A stretch of 64,000 bases of DNA from an uncultured Verrucomicrobia subdivision 3 bacterium (GCA_903850425.1 CAINLR010000136.1:1-64000), one strand, 5' to 3'; numbered from the stretch's first letter, positions 16,194 to 25,040 are shown. Notes: generated by a model from the letters alone, not told the origin. Numbers and translations: made by a program.

Positions 16194-16448
16194 GGCTGCG
16201 CGCAACGTCAGGCAAAACCATTTTTCCCGCAAGGAGAAATTTTTGAGGTGCGGCGCAATCAACCGCCGACGCTCGGCGGTTTCGAGCCGACCCGTTCCCG
16301 CGTCAACACCAATGGCCGCGTCAGTGCTGGGGCGACGCGTTCGGGGTCGCCGATGAACATGGCTGATCCGGCGAACGCAACGGATGGGAGCTTTTTTAGT
16401 CGGGCCGCGATTTTTTGAGTTCGACAAACGCGGTGGACTTGGTGATAG

Positions 16449-16844
16449 ATGGAGGCGTCGTCACACCCAATGCAAAAGCCCGCAACGCCAGCGCCAGTCA
16501 AAATCCAAGTCGTCGCCGCAGTCGAAAATACCTTCAAAGAGCTTTGCTGCCGCCGACTGGGAATTCCCAACGACGCCTTTGAGAAAAAGGTGCTCCTGGC
16601 CTGTCTCCCCAGTCAATATTGGTTGTTGGGGGTGTTGCGGTGGCATTTGAACCGGGCTTATTTCAAGCGCGATTTGGAAATCGTCCGCGCCGTGGCGGAC
16701 TGCACCTCCTTGCGCGACATCCGTTCTGAAATAACGTTTTTCCATCATCAAAAGACCGCGGGTTTTCAACGGAATTTTTTGGGCTTCCGGCTCTCCGGCA
16801 AACGCCTGCTGAGTTTCGCCAACAAGTTCCTGCCCCAAAATTAG
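16449..16844 (+). CDS. Hypothetical protein, 131 residues
   Basis: Starts at 16449 or at the ATG at 16470 (MQKPATP) are both possible. The protein is helical and basic, with FKELCCRRLGIPNDAFEKKVLLACLP, then a DIRSEITFFHHQKTAGFQRNFL stretch and GKRLLSFANKFL. There is no signal peptide or clear membrane helix. It resembles small conserved verrucomicrobial proteins of unknown function, and no motif allows a role to be proposed. It is convergent with dtd. Confidence 0.55.
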   Translation: MEASSHPMQKPATPAPVKIQVVAAVENTFKELCCRRLGIPNDAFEKKVLLACLPSQYWLLGVLRWHLNRAYFKRDLEIVRAVADCTSLRDIRSEITFFHHQKTAGFQRNFLGFRLSGKRLLSFANKFLPQN

Positions 16845-16904
16845 TCCGGCTCGACGCGGGGCTGTCAGGGGCGCGAGCGCAGGGCGGGATGGGCGTCTCC
16901 TGGC

Positions 16905-17357
16905 TTACTCCCGCAGCTTGGAGTCCACCATGAGGGTCACCGGACCATCGTTGATCAAGCTCACCTGCATATCCGCCCCAAACTCGCCGGTCTGAACTGG
17001 CCTTCCCAGATCTTCACCTAATTTGCGGACAAAGGCGTGGTAGAGGGGAACGGCAATTTCCGGGCCGGCGGAGCGGCTGTAGGATGGCCGGTTGCCTTTG
17101 CGGGTGCTGGCGTAAAGGGTGAATTGGCTGACCAACAAAATCCCGCCCTCAATTTCCTGGACCGAACGGTTCATCACGCCAGCGTCATCGGGAAATATTC
17201 GCAGGCGGACGATCTTGCCGCTGAGCCAGGCAATGTCGTCATTGGTGTCGGCCGCTTCAATGGCCAGCAACACCAACATGCCTTGTGCAATCACGCCTTT
17301 GACCGCGTGTTCAATCGTCACGCTGGCCTCCTGGACTCGTTGGATCACGGCGCGCAT
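16905..17357 (-). CDS. dtd: D-aminoacyl-tRNA deacylase
   Basis: The start at MRAVIQRV (17357) gives 150 residues, the family's normal length. The signature SQFTLYA, the loop KGNRPSYSRSAGPE, and the C-terminal NDGPVTLMVDS are present. Together they form the cross-subunit active site that removes D-amino acids from tRNA while sparing L-amino acids. The upstream lipoprotein gene ends 16 bases before this start on the same strand, so cotranscription is likely but probably incidental. Confidence 0.92.
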   Translation of the reverse strand: MRAVIQRVQEASVTIEHAVKGVIAQGMLVLLAIEAADTNDDIAWLSGKIVRLRIFPDDAGVMNRSVQEIEGGILLVSQFTLYASTRKGNRPSYSRSAGPEIAVPLYHAFVRKLGEDLGRPVQTGEFGADMQVSLINDGPVTLMVDSKLRE

Positions 17358-17373
17358 GGTGGATTTATATTTG

Positions 17374-18147
17374 TCATGGCGTTGGGTCGGCCGGGCCCGC
17401 AATCGCCCGGATCTGGAGGTCCCGAAATGCCGCAGTGGTCAACCAGGACGCCAGGCCGAACGGTTTGGAAAGCTCAATGTCGCCAGCCCGCAAGGACAAC
17501 TTGCGGCCGGTCGTCACGAGGTTCACGATTTTTTTCTGGTCAATCCACGCTTCAATTTTTTGTTCCGAGACGCGCAGCCGGATGCGATACCAGCGGCCCG
17601 TGGCAAAGGTCATGGTTTGCGTGGTTTCATTCTCCGAGGCATCCGCGCCGTCAATGGACGAAATACCCACCGCCGATCCGCCCCATCCCCCCACGATCAG
17701 GCTCGCAAACGCGTCGCCCACCGGAAAGGTCAGCCCGCAAAAGAAATCTTCGCCTGCCACGCGCATGGCTTCCAAGGTGACTTCGTAATTCCGCTGCGGA
17801 AAGGCATTGGTGTAATTGACCCCAGTAAATGGACCTCCCATCCAAAACACCATCAAACCTGCCTGAAGTTCGACGCGCCCAACGACGCCGAAATTCGTCA
17901 CGCGCCAGCCGTTGAGTGAAGAACCATCGAACAACGGGTGCCAGCCCGCGCCCGCCACCGGGGTGAGCGGTTGTGCCGCCGCCGCCCGGATGATTTCACG
18001 CGGCGTGGGCGTAGGCTCCGACGACTCGGTGAGGGCCGCGCTCTGAGGAACGACGGCTGAAGGCATGATGCGGGACGACTTGCAGCCAGTGCTCGCCAGC
18101 ACACCCAGCACAACTCCCAGAGTGAACAGCAGAATTTTTTTATTCAT
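17374..18147 (-). CDS. Lipoprotein with a DUF1080 (3-keto-disaccharide hydrolase) fold
   Basis: Starting at 18147 (MNKKILLF) gives 257 residues. A lipoprotein signal with Cys in ASTGCKSS is followed by a Pro/Thr linker. The domain begins WHPLFDGSSLNGWRV, the DUF1080 opening, and has jelly-roll strands with GEDFFCGLTFPVGD, WYRIRLRVSEQKIEAWIDQ and a closing FRDLQIRAI. DUF1080 proteins bind or cleave oxidised sugars and are abundant in this phylum. It should sit on the periplasmic or outer membrane side. Confidence 0.8.
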   Translation of the reverse strand: MNKKILLFTLGVVLGVLASTGCKSSRIMPSAVVPQSAALTESSEPTPTPREIIRAAAAQPLTPVAGAGWHPLFDGSSLNGWRVTNFGVVGRVELQAGLMVFWMGGPFTGVNYTNAFPQRNYEVTLEAMRVAGEDFFCGLTFPVGDAFASLIVGGWGGSAVGISSIDGADASENETTQTMTFATGRWYRIRLRVSEQKIEAWIDQKKIVNLVTTGRKLSLRAGDIELSKPFGLASWLTTAAFRDLQIRAIAGPADPTP

Positions 18148-18671
18148 CGCACTTGAATGGGCCGCATTAGTCACGCGCCGCCGAATCCAGGTTGGTAGTT
18201 TGTTTCATCGTTTTTGAATCACGACCATGCGGTCGTGAAGCGGGGAAAAACGGTTAAAATTTTTGTGCATGGGTGGAGGGTTTATGTCGGCAATGAGTGG
18301 CCGCCCGGAATTCGCATTGGTGTTTGTATGGGCTTGGCCATGGTGATTTTTGAAACGATGGTAATTCCGGGATGGAGGGTCAAACCAAAATGCGGCGGCG
18401 GACGGAATTTCTTTCGCATTCGTTCGTGGCAAGCTTGCCAGCGGTCGTGAGCCCGAGCGTAAAGCGTAAATCAAGGTTGGCCGCCATTCCCTCAACAAAA
18501 TGGCGCAGGCTTCACACCTGCGCCTTTTTCATTGCCACGGTGCTTTTTGAATCGGTCGCCAGTCGGGAAACTAGCTGATACCGGAAACGCCGTCGCTGAG
18601 ACGAACCTACCACACTCAACGCTATCCGCCAACACTGGCACCAACATTTTTCGCGGCGGACGCCAGGTCGT
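18148..18671. other. Intergenic stretch without a convincing gene
   Basis: About 520 bases lie between the lipoprotein gene and the GIY-YIG-like gene. They contain a perfect hairpin CACGACC-ATGC-GGTCGTG (18220-18237), a CTTGCCAGC repeat motif near 18430 and the terminator at 18502. The weak plus-strand frame near 18214-18450 shows no family character. Confidence 0.5.
18502..18529 (+). terminator. Rho-independent terminator with no assigned gene
   Basis: GGCGCAGG (18502-18509) and CCTGCGCC (18517-18524) form a perfect 8-bp stem with a 7-base loop and a TTTTT tail on the plus strand. No plus-strand gene precedes it, so it may end a small RNA or be a leftover. Confidence 0.6.
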
Positions 18672-19052
18672 TCAGCTCTCGAATGCGTCATTGCACACCG
18701 GCTGCCAGTGGTGGATGAGATCTTGTTCCTCCGTGCAGCGTGCCGCTTGTCCCGCCTCACAATAATGGGCATGAAGATGCGTGGCCCCGTTCGCCACAGC
18801 ATCCTCCAGGCGCACGTGGCCTTCAAGCCGTTGATGCAGATCCCGGGTTTGCGCAATATACAAGGGAAGCCAGGCCCCGTCCGCCGCCTGCTTGGCATAG
18901 ATGTAAAGACCGGGCAAGGGTCTGAACGCTGCGTCCAGGGGGAAGATTTCGTATTGATATTGCTTGCCGCACTGTCCGGCCCAAGTCCAGGAGTTGGACG
19001 CGGGCTGAACTCCATGTGAGTGACGACTGAATAACTGGGTTATCAAGTTCAT
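18672..19052 (-). CDS. GIY-YIG-like nuclease domain protein
   Basis: From the ATG at 19052 the product is about 126 residues. The core is PGLYIYAKQAADGAWLPLYI, then AQTRDLHQRLEGH, which follows the GIY-10/11-YIG order with GLY and YIA in place of GIY and YIG. The basic Arg in the following helix and a downstream Glu (EEQDLI, then a Pro and an Asn) match the catalytic Arg, Glu and Asn positions. It may be a DNA-cutting or repair-like domain, or a degenerate member, since the Gly of YIG is Ala. A longer frame to 19154 exists, but its extra residues look non-coding. Confidence 0.6.
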   Translation of the reverse strand: MNLITQLFSRHSHGVQPASNSWTWAGQCGKQYQYEIFPLDAAFRPLPGLYIYAKQAADGAWLPLYIAQTRDLHQRLEGHVRLEDAVANGATHLHAHYCEAGQAARCTEEQDLIHHWQPVCNDAFES

Positions 19053-19108
19053 CTTGTCCAAACTAGAGCACTGAATTAGCGGGCTGTCAACCGACCAGCG
19101 TGGCGTGG

Positions 19109-19894
19109 TTAATAAACAAAGGCGTTGCCGGTGCGATCCTGGTCGCCAAGGCACCAGAGGTTGAACGGGCTGAAGGCCGTGGGAAACTTGAGGTAGCGAG
19201 CGCTGCCATCGCCCAAGGCGTAGTTGGAGCCGCCCGTCATGGAGCCATCACCCCGGCTGCTATGCCGACTCTGCTCCGCGATGCCGGTGGTGTCGTTGCC
19301 GCCATTTTCGTAAATGTCCATGAAGTAGCTGCCGTCATCGGATTTCTTTTCGCCGAACACCACCGTGTCGGATGGATGCACGAAGTTCTGTTCTTTGAGG
19401 CTGGTGGTGCCGGCGAGCATGGCCTGCTCCAATTTGCTCCAGTCAGCGGGAGCGATGCCCAAAGTGTTGGCGAAATAATCATTGAATCCGTTGATGATGT
19501 AGCTGCGCGGGGCGGCGTCGCCAGGAAAATTAACGGCGTCCGTCTCCACGGTGGCGGGTTTGCTGCCCCGCTCGGTGGGACAGAAAAGCACTTTGATATT
19601 CTTCCCGTAGTTGTTGAACAACTGATGCGGCCAGCGGCCGGTGTAGGAACGCGAGGGAAATCGGGCGCCGTTGTCGTCCGAATAGAGTTGGCGCGCGAGA
19701 TTGAGTTGCTTGAGATTGTTCAGGCAGGAAATCCGTTTGCCCGCTTCCTTGGCCCGGCTCAAGGCCGGCAACAGCATGGCTGCAAGAATCGCGATGATGG
19801 CGATGACCACCAGCAATTCAATGAGGGTAAACGCGCGCCGACCCGACCGGGGCTGGCACTTGAAGTTCTTTCGGAGGCAAAAAAATTCGCTCAT
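19109..19894 (-). CDS. Type IV pilin-like pseudopilin (prepilin N-methylation motif)
   Basis: The protein has 261 residues. [20 protein letters not shown] at about 20-40 is the class III prepilin signal with the conserved Glu at +5. Cleavage would be before the Phe, with Ala at -1 rather than the more common Gly. It is followed by [20 protein letters not shown] and later LGDGSARYL, the pattern of the G-type pseudopilins with H-X9-DG ends that are hugely expanded in Verrucomicrobiota and Lentisphaerae. No secretion machinery genes are adjacent, so it would use a system encoded elsewhere. Confidence 0.88.
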   Translation of the reverse strand: MSEFFCLRKNFKCQPRSGRRAFTLIELLVVIAIIAILAAMLLPALSRAKEAGKRISCLNNLKQLNLARQLYSDDNGARFPSRSYTGRWPHQLFNNYGKNIKVLFCPTERGSKPATVETDAVNFPGDAAPRSYIINGFNDYFANTLGIAPADWSKLEQAMLAGTTSLKEQNFVHPSDTVVFGEKKSDDGSYFMDIYENGGNDTTGIAEQSRHSSRGDGSMTGGSNYALGDGSARYLKFPTAFSPFNLWCLGDQDRTGNAFVY

Positions 19895-20264
19895 TTCAAC
19901 TGTGGTTGCAGTGACCTGGGATGTTGTCTTTGTTTGACGCGCCTGGCGCGCGCGGCGTTACATATAAAACCATGTGTCGGATGAATCGCGCGGCCTCGAA
20001 CCGGCGCGGATTGACCGGGACTTTTTAAACGACCGTGGTGAGGCGGGGTAATGAAGCCAAGTTGAAACACAAAGAACCACGGCTGGACAGCTTGGGGTGG
20101 AACCAGAAAAAGAAAAGAGCCCGGACACTACTCCGGGCTCTTTGCACACTCTGAAATTTTTTGCGGAATTTCACCGCCAACAACAAGCACAGATTACCAC
20201 GCCCGGCTTTTTCGTCATGTCACCAGTGCTGGTGACAGGCTGGGGATTCTCCCGGCTCGTTGAC
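19895..20264. other. Intergenic stretch with a terminator
   Basis: About 370 bases lie between the pseudopilin gene and the exported OB-like gene, both on the minus strand. The stretch contains the terminator at 20106-20143. The rest (about 19895-20100) would hold the pseudopilin promoter. No gene is seen. Confidence 0.5.
20106..20143 (-). terminator. Terminator of the exported OB-like gene
   Basis: CCGGGCTCTTT and AAAGAGCCCGG (20133-20143 and 20114-20124) form a perfect 11-bp stem. Read on the minus strand, the stem runs into TTTTCTTTTTC, a good U-tract. It ends the gene at 20265-21059. Confidence 0.8.
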
Positions 20265-21059
20265 TTACTCTACCACCACTTTCGCGTCGTCCAGGATCAC
20301 GGTGTATTTGTAGCCAGCCCCGAAGTCTTTATTCGTGGTGACGTTGCCGGTCACCAGCACCGTGTCGCCCACTTTGGACGGCGTGCTGGTGGTGACGGTC
20401 AGGTCGTTGTTGTCTTTCTCAACGCTGCCGGAGCCGTCCTGAATGTGGAGCCAGTTCTTGCCCATGATTTCTGCGTTATACTTGACCACTTTGCCGCGCA
20501 CCGCGACGGGTTTGCCCGCGAGTTTGCTTTGGGCGGCGAAAATTTCCTGAATAGTCTTGCCCCCGGCGGCTTTCTCGATGCCCGTCAAATCCACTTTGGT
20601 GGCGGCCGCCGCCGTCGCGGCTCCACCCGTGAGCGCCGGATGGCCGGGCGGCAAGGTGGGAATCTTCGCACTCGGCAAAGGCGGATGTCCCGGCGGCAAG
20701 GCCGGCGCGGCACCGGTGGCGGCGGAGGCACCGCCACCCTGCACGTTGATCCCGCCGGTGAAATAGACCAGATCAAAATCGCGGTTAAGCGACTTGCTAT
20801 GGTAATTGGGCATGGCATCGCCAGCGGCGAAAGAAACCGAATCGCCCACCTTGACCACGAATTGCACGGCTGCCGCCCAGACTTTCTTGCTGCCCGTATC
20901 CACCAGCACATAGGTGTAACCAGCGGTGCTCATGGTTTCGACCACTTTGCCAGACACGTTGCTTTCAGCGGCAGTCGGCGCGGTCGGCGCGTTTTGCGCG
21001 CTGGCAAAGTGGACGGGCCAGGCGAGACAAGCGATCAGCAGGAGATATTTCATAATCAA
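20265..21059 (-). CDS. Exported protein with two OB-fold-like domains joined by a Pro-rich repeat linker
   Basis: The start is at 21059 (MIMKYLL) or two codons later (MKYLL). It has a signal peptide ending at about FASAQ. Residues about 35-100 (SGKVVETMSTAGYTYVLVD, then KVWAAAVQF and NYHSKSLNRDFDLVYF) resemble NrfJ-type nitrite reductase accessory proteins. A linker with two PPGHP repeats follows. Residues about 165-262 form a second OB-like domain (GKPVAVRGKVVKYNAEIMGKNWLHIQDG, DTVLVTGNV). OB folds of this type bind small ligands or help load cofactors. It is divergent from the vWA locus. Confidence 0.65.
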   Translation of the reverse strand: MIMKYLLLIACLAWPVHFASAQNAPTAPTAAESNVSGKVVETMSTAGYTYVLVDTGSKKVWAAAVQFVVKVGDSVSFAAGDAMPNYHSKSLNRDFDLVYFTGGINVQGGGASAATGAAPALPPGHPPLPSAKIPTLPPGHPALTGGAATAAAATKVDLTGIEKAAGGKTIQEIFAAQSKLAGKPVAVRGKVVKYNAEIMGKNWLHIQDGSGSVEKDNNDLTVTTSTPSKVGDTVLVTGNVTTNKDFGAGYKYTVILDDAKVVVE

Positions 21060-21360
21060 ATTTTATTAGGCGATTTCAAAAGGAAAAGATACGCAGGTTT
21101 GGCGGCCAAGACAAGCTTGGGTTCGGTCCGACCAAACAGCCGTTCCCAAATGGACCCGTTGAAACTTGAGACCCAGCCATCCCACTGGATTTTTGAAAAA
21201 GTGCGCGCGGCTTGAGGCCCCTGAGCAGAATTATAAACTACTCCGCAAATTATAACTGCGCAGCGAGTTGCATTCTGGCATTGATTGACAGCGTATGAAT
21301 GAATTGTTAAAAGAGAAGCGTTCCTGGTCGTTCGGAGTTCTGGAAACACTGAGCCTGAAC
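21060..21360. other. Divergent promoter region of the vWA-PspA-ABC locus
   Basis: About 300 bases separate the exported OB-like gene (minus) from the vWA gene (plus). The stretch is AT-rich near 21225-21310, and I see no gene in it. It should hold the promoters in both directions. Confidence 0.5.
21285..21313 (+). promoter_or_regulatory. Candidate promoter of the vWA-PspA-ABC locus
   Basis: TTGACA at 21285-21290 and TAAAAG at 21308-21313 are 17 bases apart. Transcription would begin near 21320, which excludes the first ATG at 21295 as the start and leaves a 40-base leader before the ATG at 21361. Confidence 0.4.
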
Positions 21361-22077
21361 ATGAAACTAATTCGTCTGATCACCGGTTTGAGCCTGGGGG
21401 CAATCCTCTGGTCGAGCGCAACCGTGACTCGCGCCGCCGACGTGGAAGGCGTGGCCATCGCTATCGTTTATGATACCTCGGGCAGCATGAAAGACCCGGT
21501 CAATGACGACACCGGGAAAGCCTCGCCAAAATATCGCATCGCCAACCGGGCGTTGATCGCCATCGCCAATCGCATCCAGACTTTCGCCACCAATGCGCCT
21601 GGCGGCAGCCCGCGCAAAATTGAGGCGGCGCTATTTGTTTTCCAAAAGGACGCGCCGCATGCCGCGCTGCCGCTGAAGCCCTTCAATGCGGCTGATTTCA
21701 TTTCCTGGGCGCGTGGATTTTCCGAACCGACGGGCGGCACGCCGTTGGGAACCACACTCACTGCGGCGGCCCATGCCGTGCTGGACTCGGGCCTGACGCA
21801 CAAGCATGTGTTGGTCATCACGGATGGCATGAATACGGTCGGCCCTGATCCAGCGCGCATGCTCGCCAGCCTTCAACGTGAGACCGCTCAAAAGCAGACG
21901 AGCGTATCGGTTCATTTCGTGGCGTTTGACGTGGATGCCAAGGTGTTTGACGGCGTGAAGAAACTGGGGGCCACGGTGGCGAGTGCGGCGAACGAAAAGC
22001 AGCTCAACACGCAACTGGAGTTCATTCTGGAAAAGAAGATTTTGTTGGAAGAGGAAGAGCCGGCAAAAAAACCATAA
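21361..22077 (+). CDS. Exported von Willebrand factor A domain protein
   Basis: From the ATG at 21361 the product has 238 residues with a signal peptide (MKLIRLITGLSLGAILW). The vWA domain has the MIDAS metal site intact: YDTSGSMKD (DxSxS), the Thr in GTPLGTTL and the Asp in VITDGMNT. Such domains bind protein partners through a metal ion. It is the first gene of a co-directional run and only 12 bases before the PspA-like gene. The signal peptide places it in the periplasm, where it might bind the substrate-binding/OmpA protein encoded third. An N-terminal extension starting at 21295 is unlikely. Confidence 0.8.
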   Translation: MKLIRLITGLSLGAILWSSATVTRAADVEGVAIAIVYDTSGSMKDPVNDDTGKASPKYRIANRALIAIANRIQTFATNAPGGSPRKIEAALFVFQKDAPHAALPLKPFNAADFISWARGFSEPTGGTPLGTTLTAAAHAVLDSGLTHKHVLVITDGMNTVGPDPARMLASLQRETAQKQTSVSVHFVAFDVDAKVFDGVKKLGATVASAANEKQLNTQLEFILEKKILLEEEEPAKKP

Positions 22078-22089
22078 CCGAAAACCACT

Positions 22090-22845
22090 ATGTTCAGAGC
22101 CATCAAACGCATATTCATCTGGCTTGGCCTCGCGGCTGAGAAAGTCACCGAAACCGACGCCATCAATCAGGCGGTGGTCGAACGCGGCATCCGCGATTCC
22201 AAGACCAAGGCCGACAAGGCGCACTATGCCAACGGCCAGTTGGCTGGACAAATCGCTTTGTTGAAAGACCAGATTAAACGCCAGGAGCGTCAGCGCGAGG
22301 ATCTGCAAGGGATGTTGCAGGCGGCGGCGGCGGCGAATGACGAGGCCAACGGCGCGCATTATGCCGAAGAATTGGCCACCCTCGAATCGGATTTGAAGGA
22401 CAACCAAACTCAGGCCGACAGTCTGGAGCAACTTTACCAGCAGAACACGGAGATCATCGCCCAGAGCTTGCGCGAGATTCAGAAGTTTCAGCGCGAATTC
22501 GAGTCGGTCAAAGCCAAGGTCGCCATCGGGCGTTCGCTGGAAAGTCTGGCCGGCATGATGAAGAGTTCGATCAATGAATTGCAGGGCATGATGGGCGGCG
22601 AGATGGGCCAGTCCATGCAGCAATTGCGCCAGTCCGCCGCGGGCGGGGAGGGCCAGATGCGTGCCACTCTGGACCTCGCGAAGGAAATGGGTTCCGGTAT
22701 TTCCCGGCAGCAGGAAATGCGCAAGGCGCGCGGCTCGATGCTGTTTCAGGAATACAAAAAGAAAATGGGCATGGTGCAGCCGGAAGTGGCGGCGGCCGCG
22801 CCAACCGCCGCCAAAGCGCCGGAGAAACAGAAGATCGCGGAGTAG
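22090..22845 (+). CDS. PspA/IM30-like coiled-coil protein
   Basis: The protein has 251 residues. An amphipathic N-terminal helix (MFRAIKRIFIWLGLAAEKV) precedes a long coiled coil from about 35 to 150, with ALLKDQIKRQERQREDLQ and EELATLESDLKDNQTQ. A Met/Gln-rich stretch follows, and the tail is Ala/Pro-rich. PspA and IM30 proteins polymerise on the inner membrane and protect or remodel it under stress. The layout fits, though the sequence is a divergent member. It follows the vWA gene after 12 bases, so they are surely cotranscribed. Confidence 0.65.
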   Translation: MFRAIKRIFIWLGLAAEKVTETDAINQAVVERGIRDSKTKADKAHYANGQLAGQIALLKDQIKRQERQREDLQGMLQAAAAANDEANGAHYAEELATLESDLKDNQTQADSLEQLYQQNTEIIAQSLREIQKFQREFESVKAKVAIGRSLESLAGMMKSSINELQGMMGGEMGQSMQQLRQSAAGGEGQMRATLDLAKEMGSGISRQQEMRKARGSMLFQEYKKKMGMVQPEVAAAAPTAAKAPEKQKIAE

Positions 22846-22951
22846 AGTTAATTTGTGGTGTTGTCGGCCCGCGAGTGGAACTGTTGGTTTCCACTCGCTT
22901 TAGTGATGAATCCGTTTTGAAATCGAACCTAAACCCTGAACTAAGATACTT

Positions 22952-24694
22952 ATGACTGCCCGAGGAAAAATCGTATTAACCCTGATCATTCTCGCCCTGG
23001 TGGGCGGCGGCGTTTATCGCTGGTGGGACAAGATCGCCCCCAAGGGCGCATCCTCCCAGGTTTCCATCAATCCGCAGGACGTCAAAAACGCGCTCGCCGC
23101 GCAGGCGGCACAGCCCAAAGCCGCCGATGTCGCCAACAAGTTGCTCGCGGGTGACAAAGCCGTGTCGCTTGTGGACGGCTCCGCGATTCCGCCGGTCAGC
23201 GGCGTCAGCGATTACGACAAGCCAATGAAAGACGGCAAGCTGATCGTGCAATTTCCAATCAATGTCTGGCCCGGTTGGGCGCCGATCATTGTCGCCAACA
23301 ATGGCCTGGAGCCGAACGAAGGCAGCGTGTTCTTCAAGAAATATGGATTCTTCCTCAAGCTCTCCATCGTGGACGATCCGGTGAAGGCGCGCGACTTGTT
23401 CGCCAGTGGTCACAGTCACGTCCTCTGGGGCACGCTCGACATGATGGCTTTGTTCGCGCCGGAACTCGTCAAGGATTCGCGCACCGTGCCGGTGATCGCG
23501 CAGCAGGTGGATTGGTCGGGCGGCGGCGACGGCATCGTGGCGCGCGGCGACATTCGCAATATTAATGATTTTCGGCCAAAGGATGGCAAGCGCCGCAAGG
23601 TCGTGCTGGCGCAGAATTCTCCGAGCCATTACCTCATTATGTCGCTGTTGATTGACGCGGGCATTGATCCCGCGCAAGTGGATTTCAAATGGGCGGGTGA
23701 CGCGCCGTCAGCGGCAAAGATTTTTGTGCAAGACGCTTCGTTCGACGCGTTCGTGGGCTGGTCGCCGGATATTTACACCGTCACCGACAAAGTTCCCGGC
23801 ACTCGGCTCGTCGTCACGACCGGCAGCGCCAACCATCTCATCGCCGACGTGTGGGCGGTGCGGAATGATTTCTATCGCGATCATCCGGACATCGTCGCGA
23901 ATCTCGTGCGCGGTATTTTTGACGGCGTGGACATGGTGCGGAAGAACATTCCTGGCGCGGCTCAGGCGCTCTCCAAAGCCTTCGGTATTCCGGTCGAAGA
24001 TTGCACAAGCATGATCGGCAAAGACGGTGGCGTGGCCGAGGGCGACGCGCATCTGACGAACTATCGCGAGAATTCCAACTTCTTCCTCGACCCGATGAAT
24101 CCGTCAAACTTCGAAGTGGTTTGGAATCGCGCTTCGACGATTTACAAATCGCTCGGCGCGATTGACGCGCCCGTGTCCGCCGCCAAAGTGAAAGCGGCTG
24201 GCATCCTGGCCAAGCTGTCCGAGGAATACAAAGAAGTGCGCGACATGTCGCAGGCCACGTTCAAGCCCGGCGCGATGTTCAAGACCGCCGAGGCGGACTC
24301 GTCCGAGATTCTGACCAAGTCCGTCATCATCTCGTTTGAGCCGAACAAGAACGTGCTCAACGCCGAATACGATCCGACCATCCCGACCGTGATGGACGAA
24401 ATCGGCAAGCTGGCCGGCACGTTCGGCAACGCCTACATCGTCATCGAAGGCAACACCGACGCCAGCCGCAAAGGCGTGGTGCCCGCGGATCTCGTGCGCC
24501 AGTTGTCCTACGACCGTGCGGATTCGGTGCGCAAAGCGATCTTGAACAAATACAAATTCGATCCGAACAAGTTCAAAGTCATCGGCAACGGCTGGGATAA
24601 TCCGGTGCCGACGATGACTGACGCCAGCAATCCGGAACACAACAAGAAGAACCGTCGCGTGGAAGTGAAAGTCTTCCCGTTGGAGAAGGAATAG
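22952..24694 (+). CDS. ABC-type periplasmic binding protein fused to a C-terminal OmpA domain
   Basis: The protein has 580 residues. An uncleaved-looking N-terminal helix (KIVLTLIILALVGGGVY) anchors it in the membrane. Residues about 90-410 form a NMT1/TauA-like substrate-binding fold: VWPGWAPIIVANNGL, FASGHSHVLWGTLDMM, KVVLAQNSPSHYLIMSLL, FDAFVGWSPD and LVRGIFDGVDMV. Residues about 445-578 form an OmpA-like peptidoglycan-binding domain with FEPNKNVL, YIVIEGNTDA and NKKNRRVEVKV. A binding protein tied to both the inner membrane and the wall is very unlike a free ABC receptor and suggests a sensor. The ABC permease and ATPase follow downstream. Confidence 0.85.
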   Translation: MTARGKIVLTLIILALVGGGVYRWWDKIAPKGASSQVSINPQDVKNALAAQAAQPKAADVANKLLAGDKAVSLVDGSAIPPVSGVSDYDKPMKDGKLIVQFPINVWPGWAPIIVANNGLEPNEGSVFFKKYGFFLKLSIVDDPVKARDLFASGHSHVLWGTLDMMALFAPELVKDSRTVPVIAQQVDWSGGGDGIVARGDIRNINDFRPKDGKRRKVVLAQNSPSHYLIMSLLIDAGIDPAQVDFKWAGDAPSAAKIFVQDASFDAFVGWSPDIYTVTDKVPGTRLVVTTGSANHLIADVWAVRNDFYRDHPDIVANLVRGIFDGVDMVRKNIPGAAQALSKAFGIPVEDCTSMIGKDGGVAEGDAHLTNYRENSNFFLDPMNPSNFEVVWNRASTIYKSLGAIDAPVSAAKVKAAGILAKLSEEYKEVRDMSQATFKPGAMFKTAEADSSEILTKSVIISFEPNKNVLNAEYDPTIPTVMDEIGKLAGTFGNAYIVIEGNTDASRKGVVPADLVRQLSYDRADSVRKAILNKYKFDPNKFKVIGNGWDNPVPTMTDASNPEHNKKNRRVEVKVFPLEKE

Positions 24695-24728
24695 GCCGGA
24701 GCATTGGCAGACGCTTCACCGTTAGCTT

Positions 24729-25040
24729 ATGACCGCGTTCTACATTCTCTGCGGTGTGGCGGCACTGGTCTGGCTGGTCGGCCTTGCGGCTGGCGTGCTG
24801 GCGCTCGGTTGGGGTGTTGCGGTTCGGCAGCGTCTGCGGCCCGCCCTCATCCTGTCCCTTGTGGCCATCGTCATCGGCTGGCTGGGAATGATGCTGTTTC
24901 ATGTCCGCTATTCCAAGACCGTCAACGGCTCGGGTTGGGCGATTGATTCGAAATGGTTCTTTCTGGTGCCGCTGCTGCTGGGTGCGGTGTCACTGGCGGT
25001 CGCACTTTGGAAATGGATGAAGTCGCGCCATGCTCATTAG
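24729..25040 (+). CDS. Small membrane protein of the PspA-ABC locus
   Basis: The protein has 103 residues with three hydrophobic helices: FYILCGVAALVWLVGLAAGV; ALILSLVAIVIGWLGMMLF; and WFFLVPLLLGAVSLAVALW. Basic residues flank them. I know no family for it. It lies between the substrate-binding/OmpA gene (34 bases) and the permease gene (61 bases), so it is probably a subunit or stabiliser of the transporter. Confidence 0.7.
   Translation: MTAFYILCGVAALVWLVGLAAGVLALGWGVAVRQRLRPALILSLVAIVIGWLGMMLFHVRYSKTVNGSGWAIDSKWFFLVPLLLGAVSLAVALWKWMKSRHAH

Noticed and set aside
15252-16418. Long plus-strand open frame of 388 codons opposite the aldo/keto reductase gene
   Set aside because: It is antisense to a gene with clear catalytic residues and a Tat signal. 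Its translation is His/Arg/Gly-rich without family patterns, typical of GC-rich shadows.
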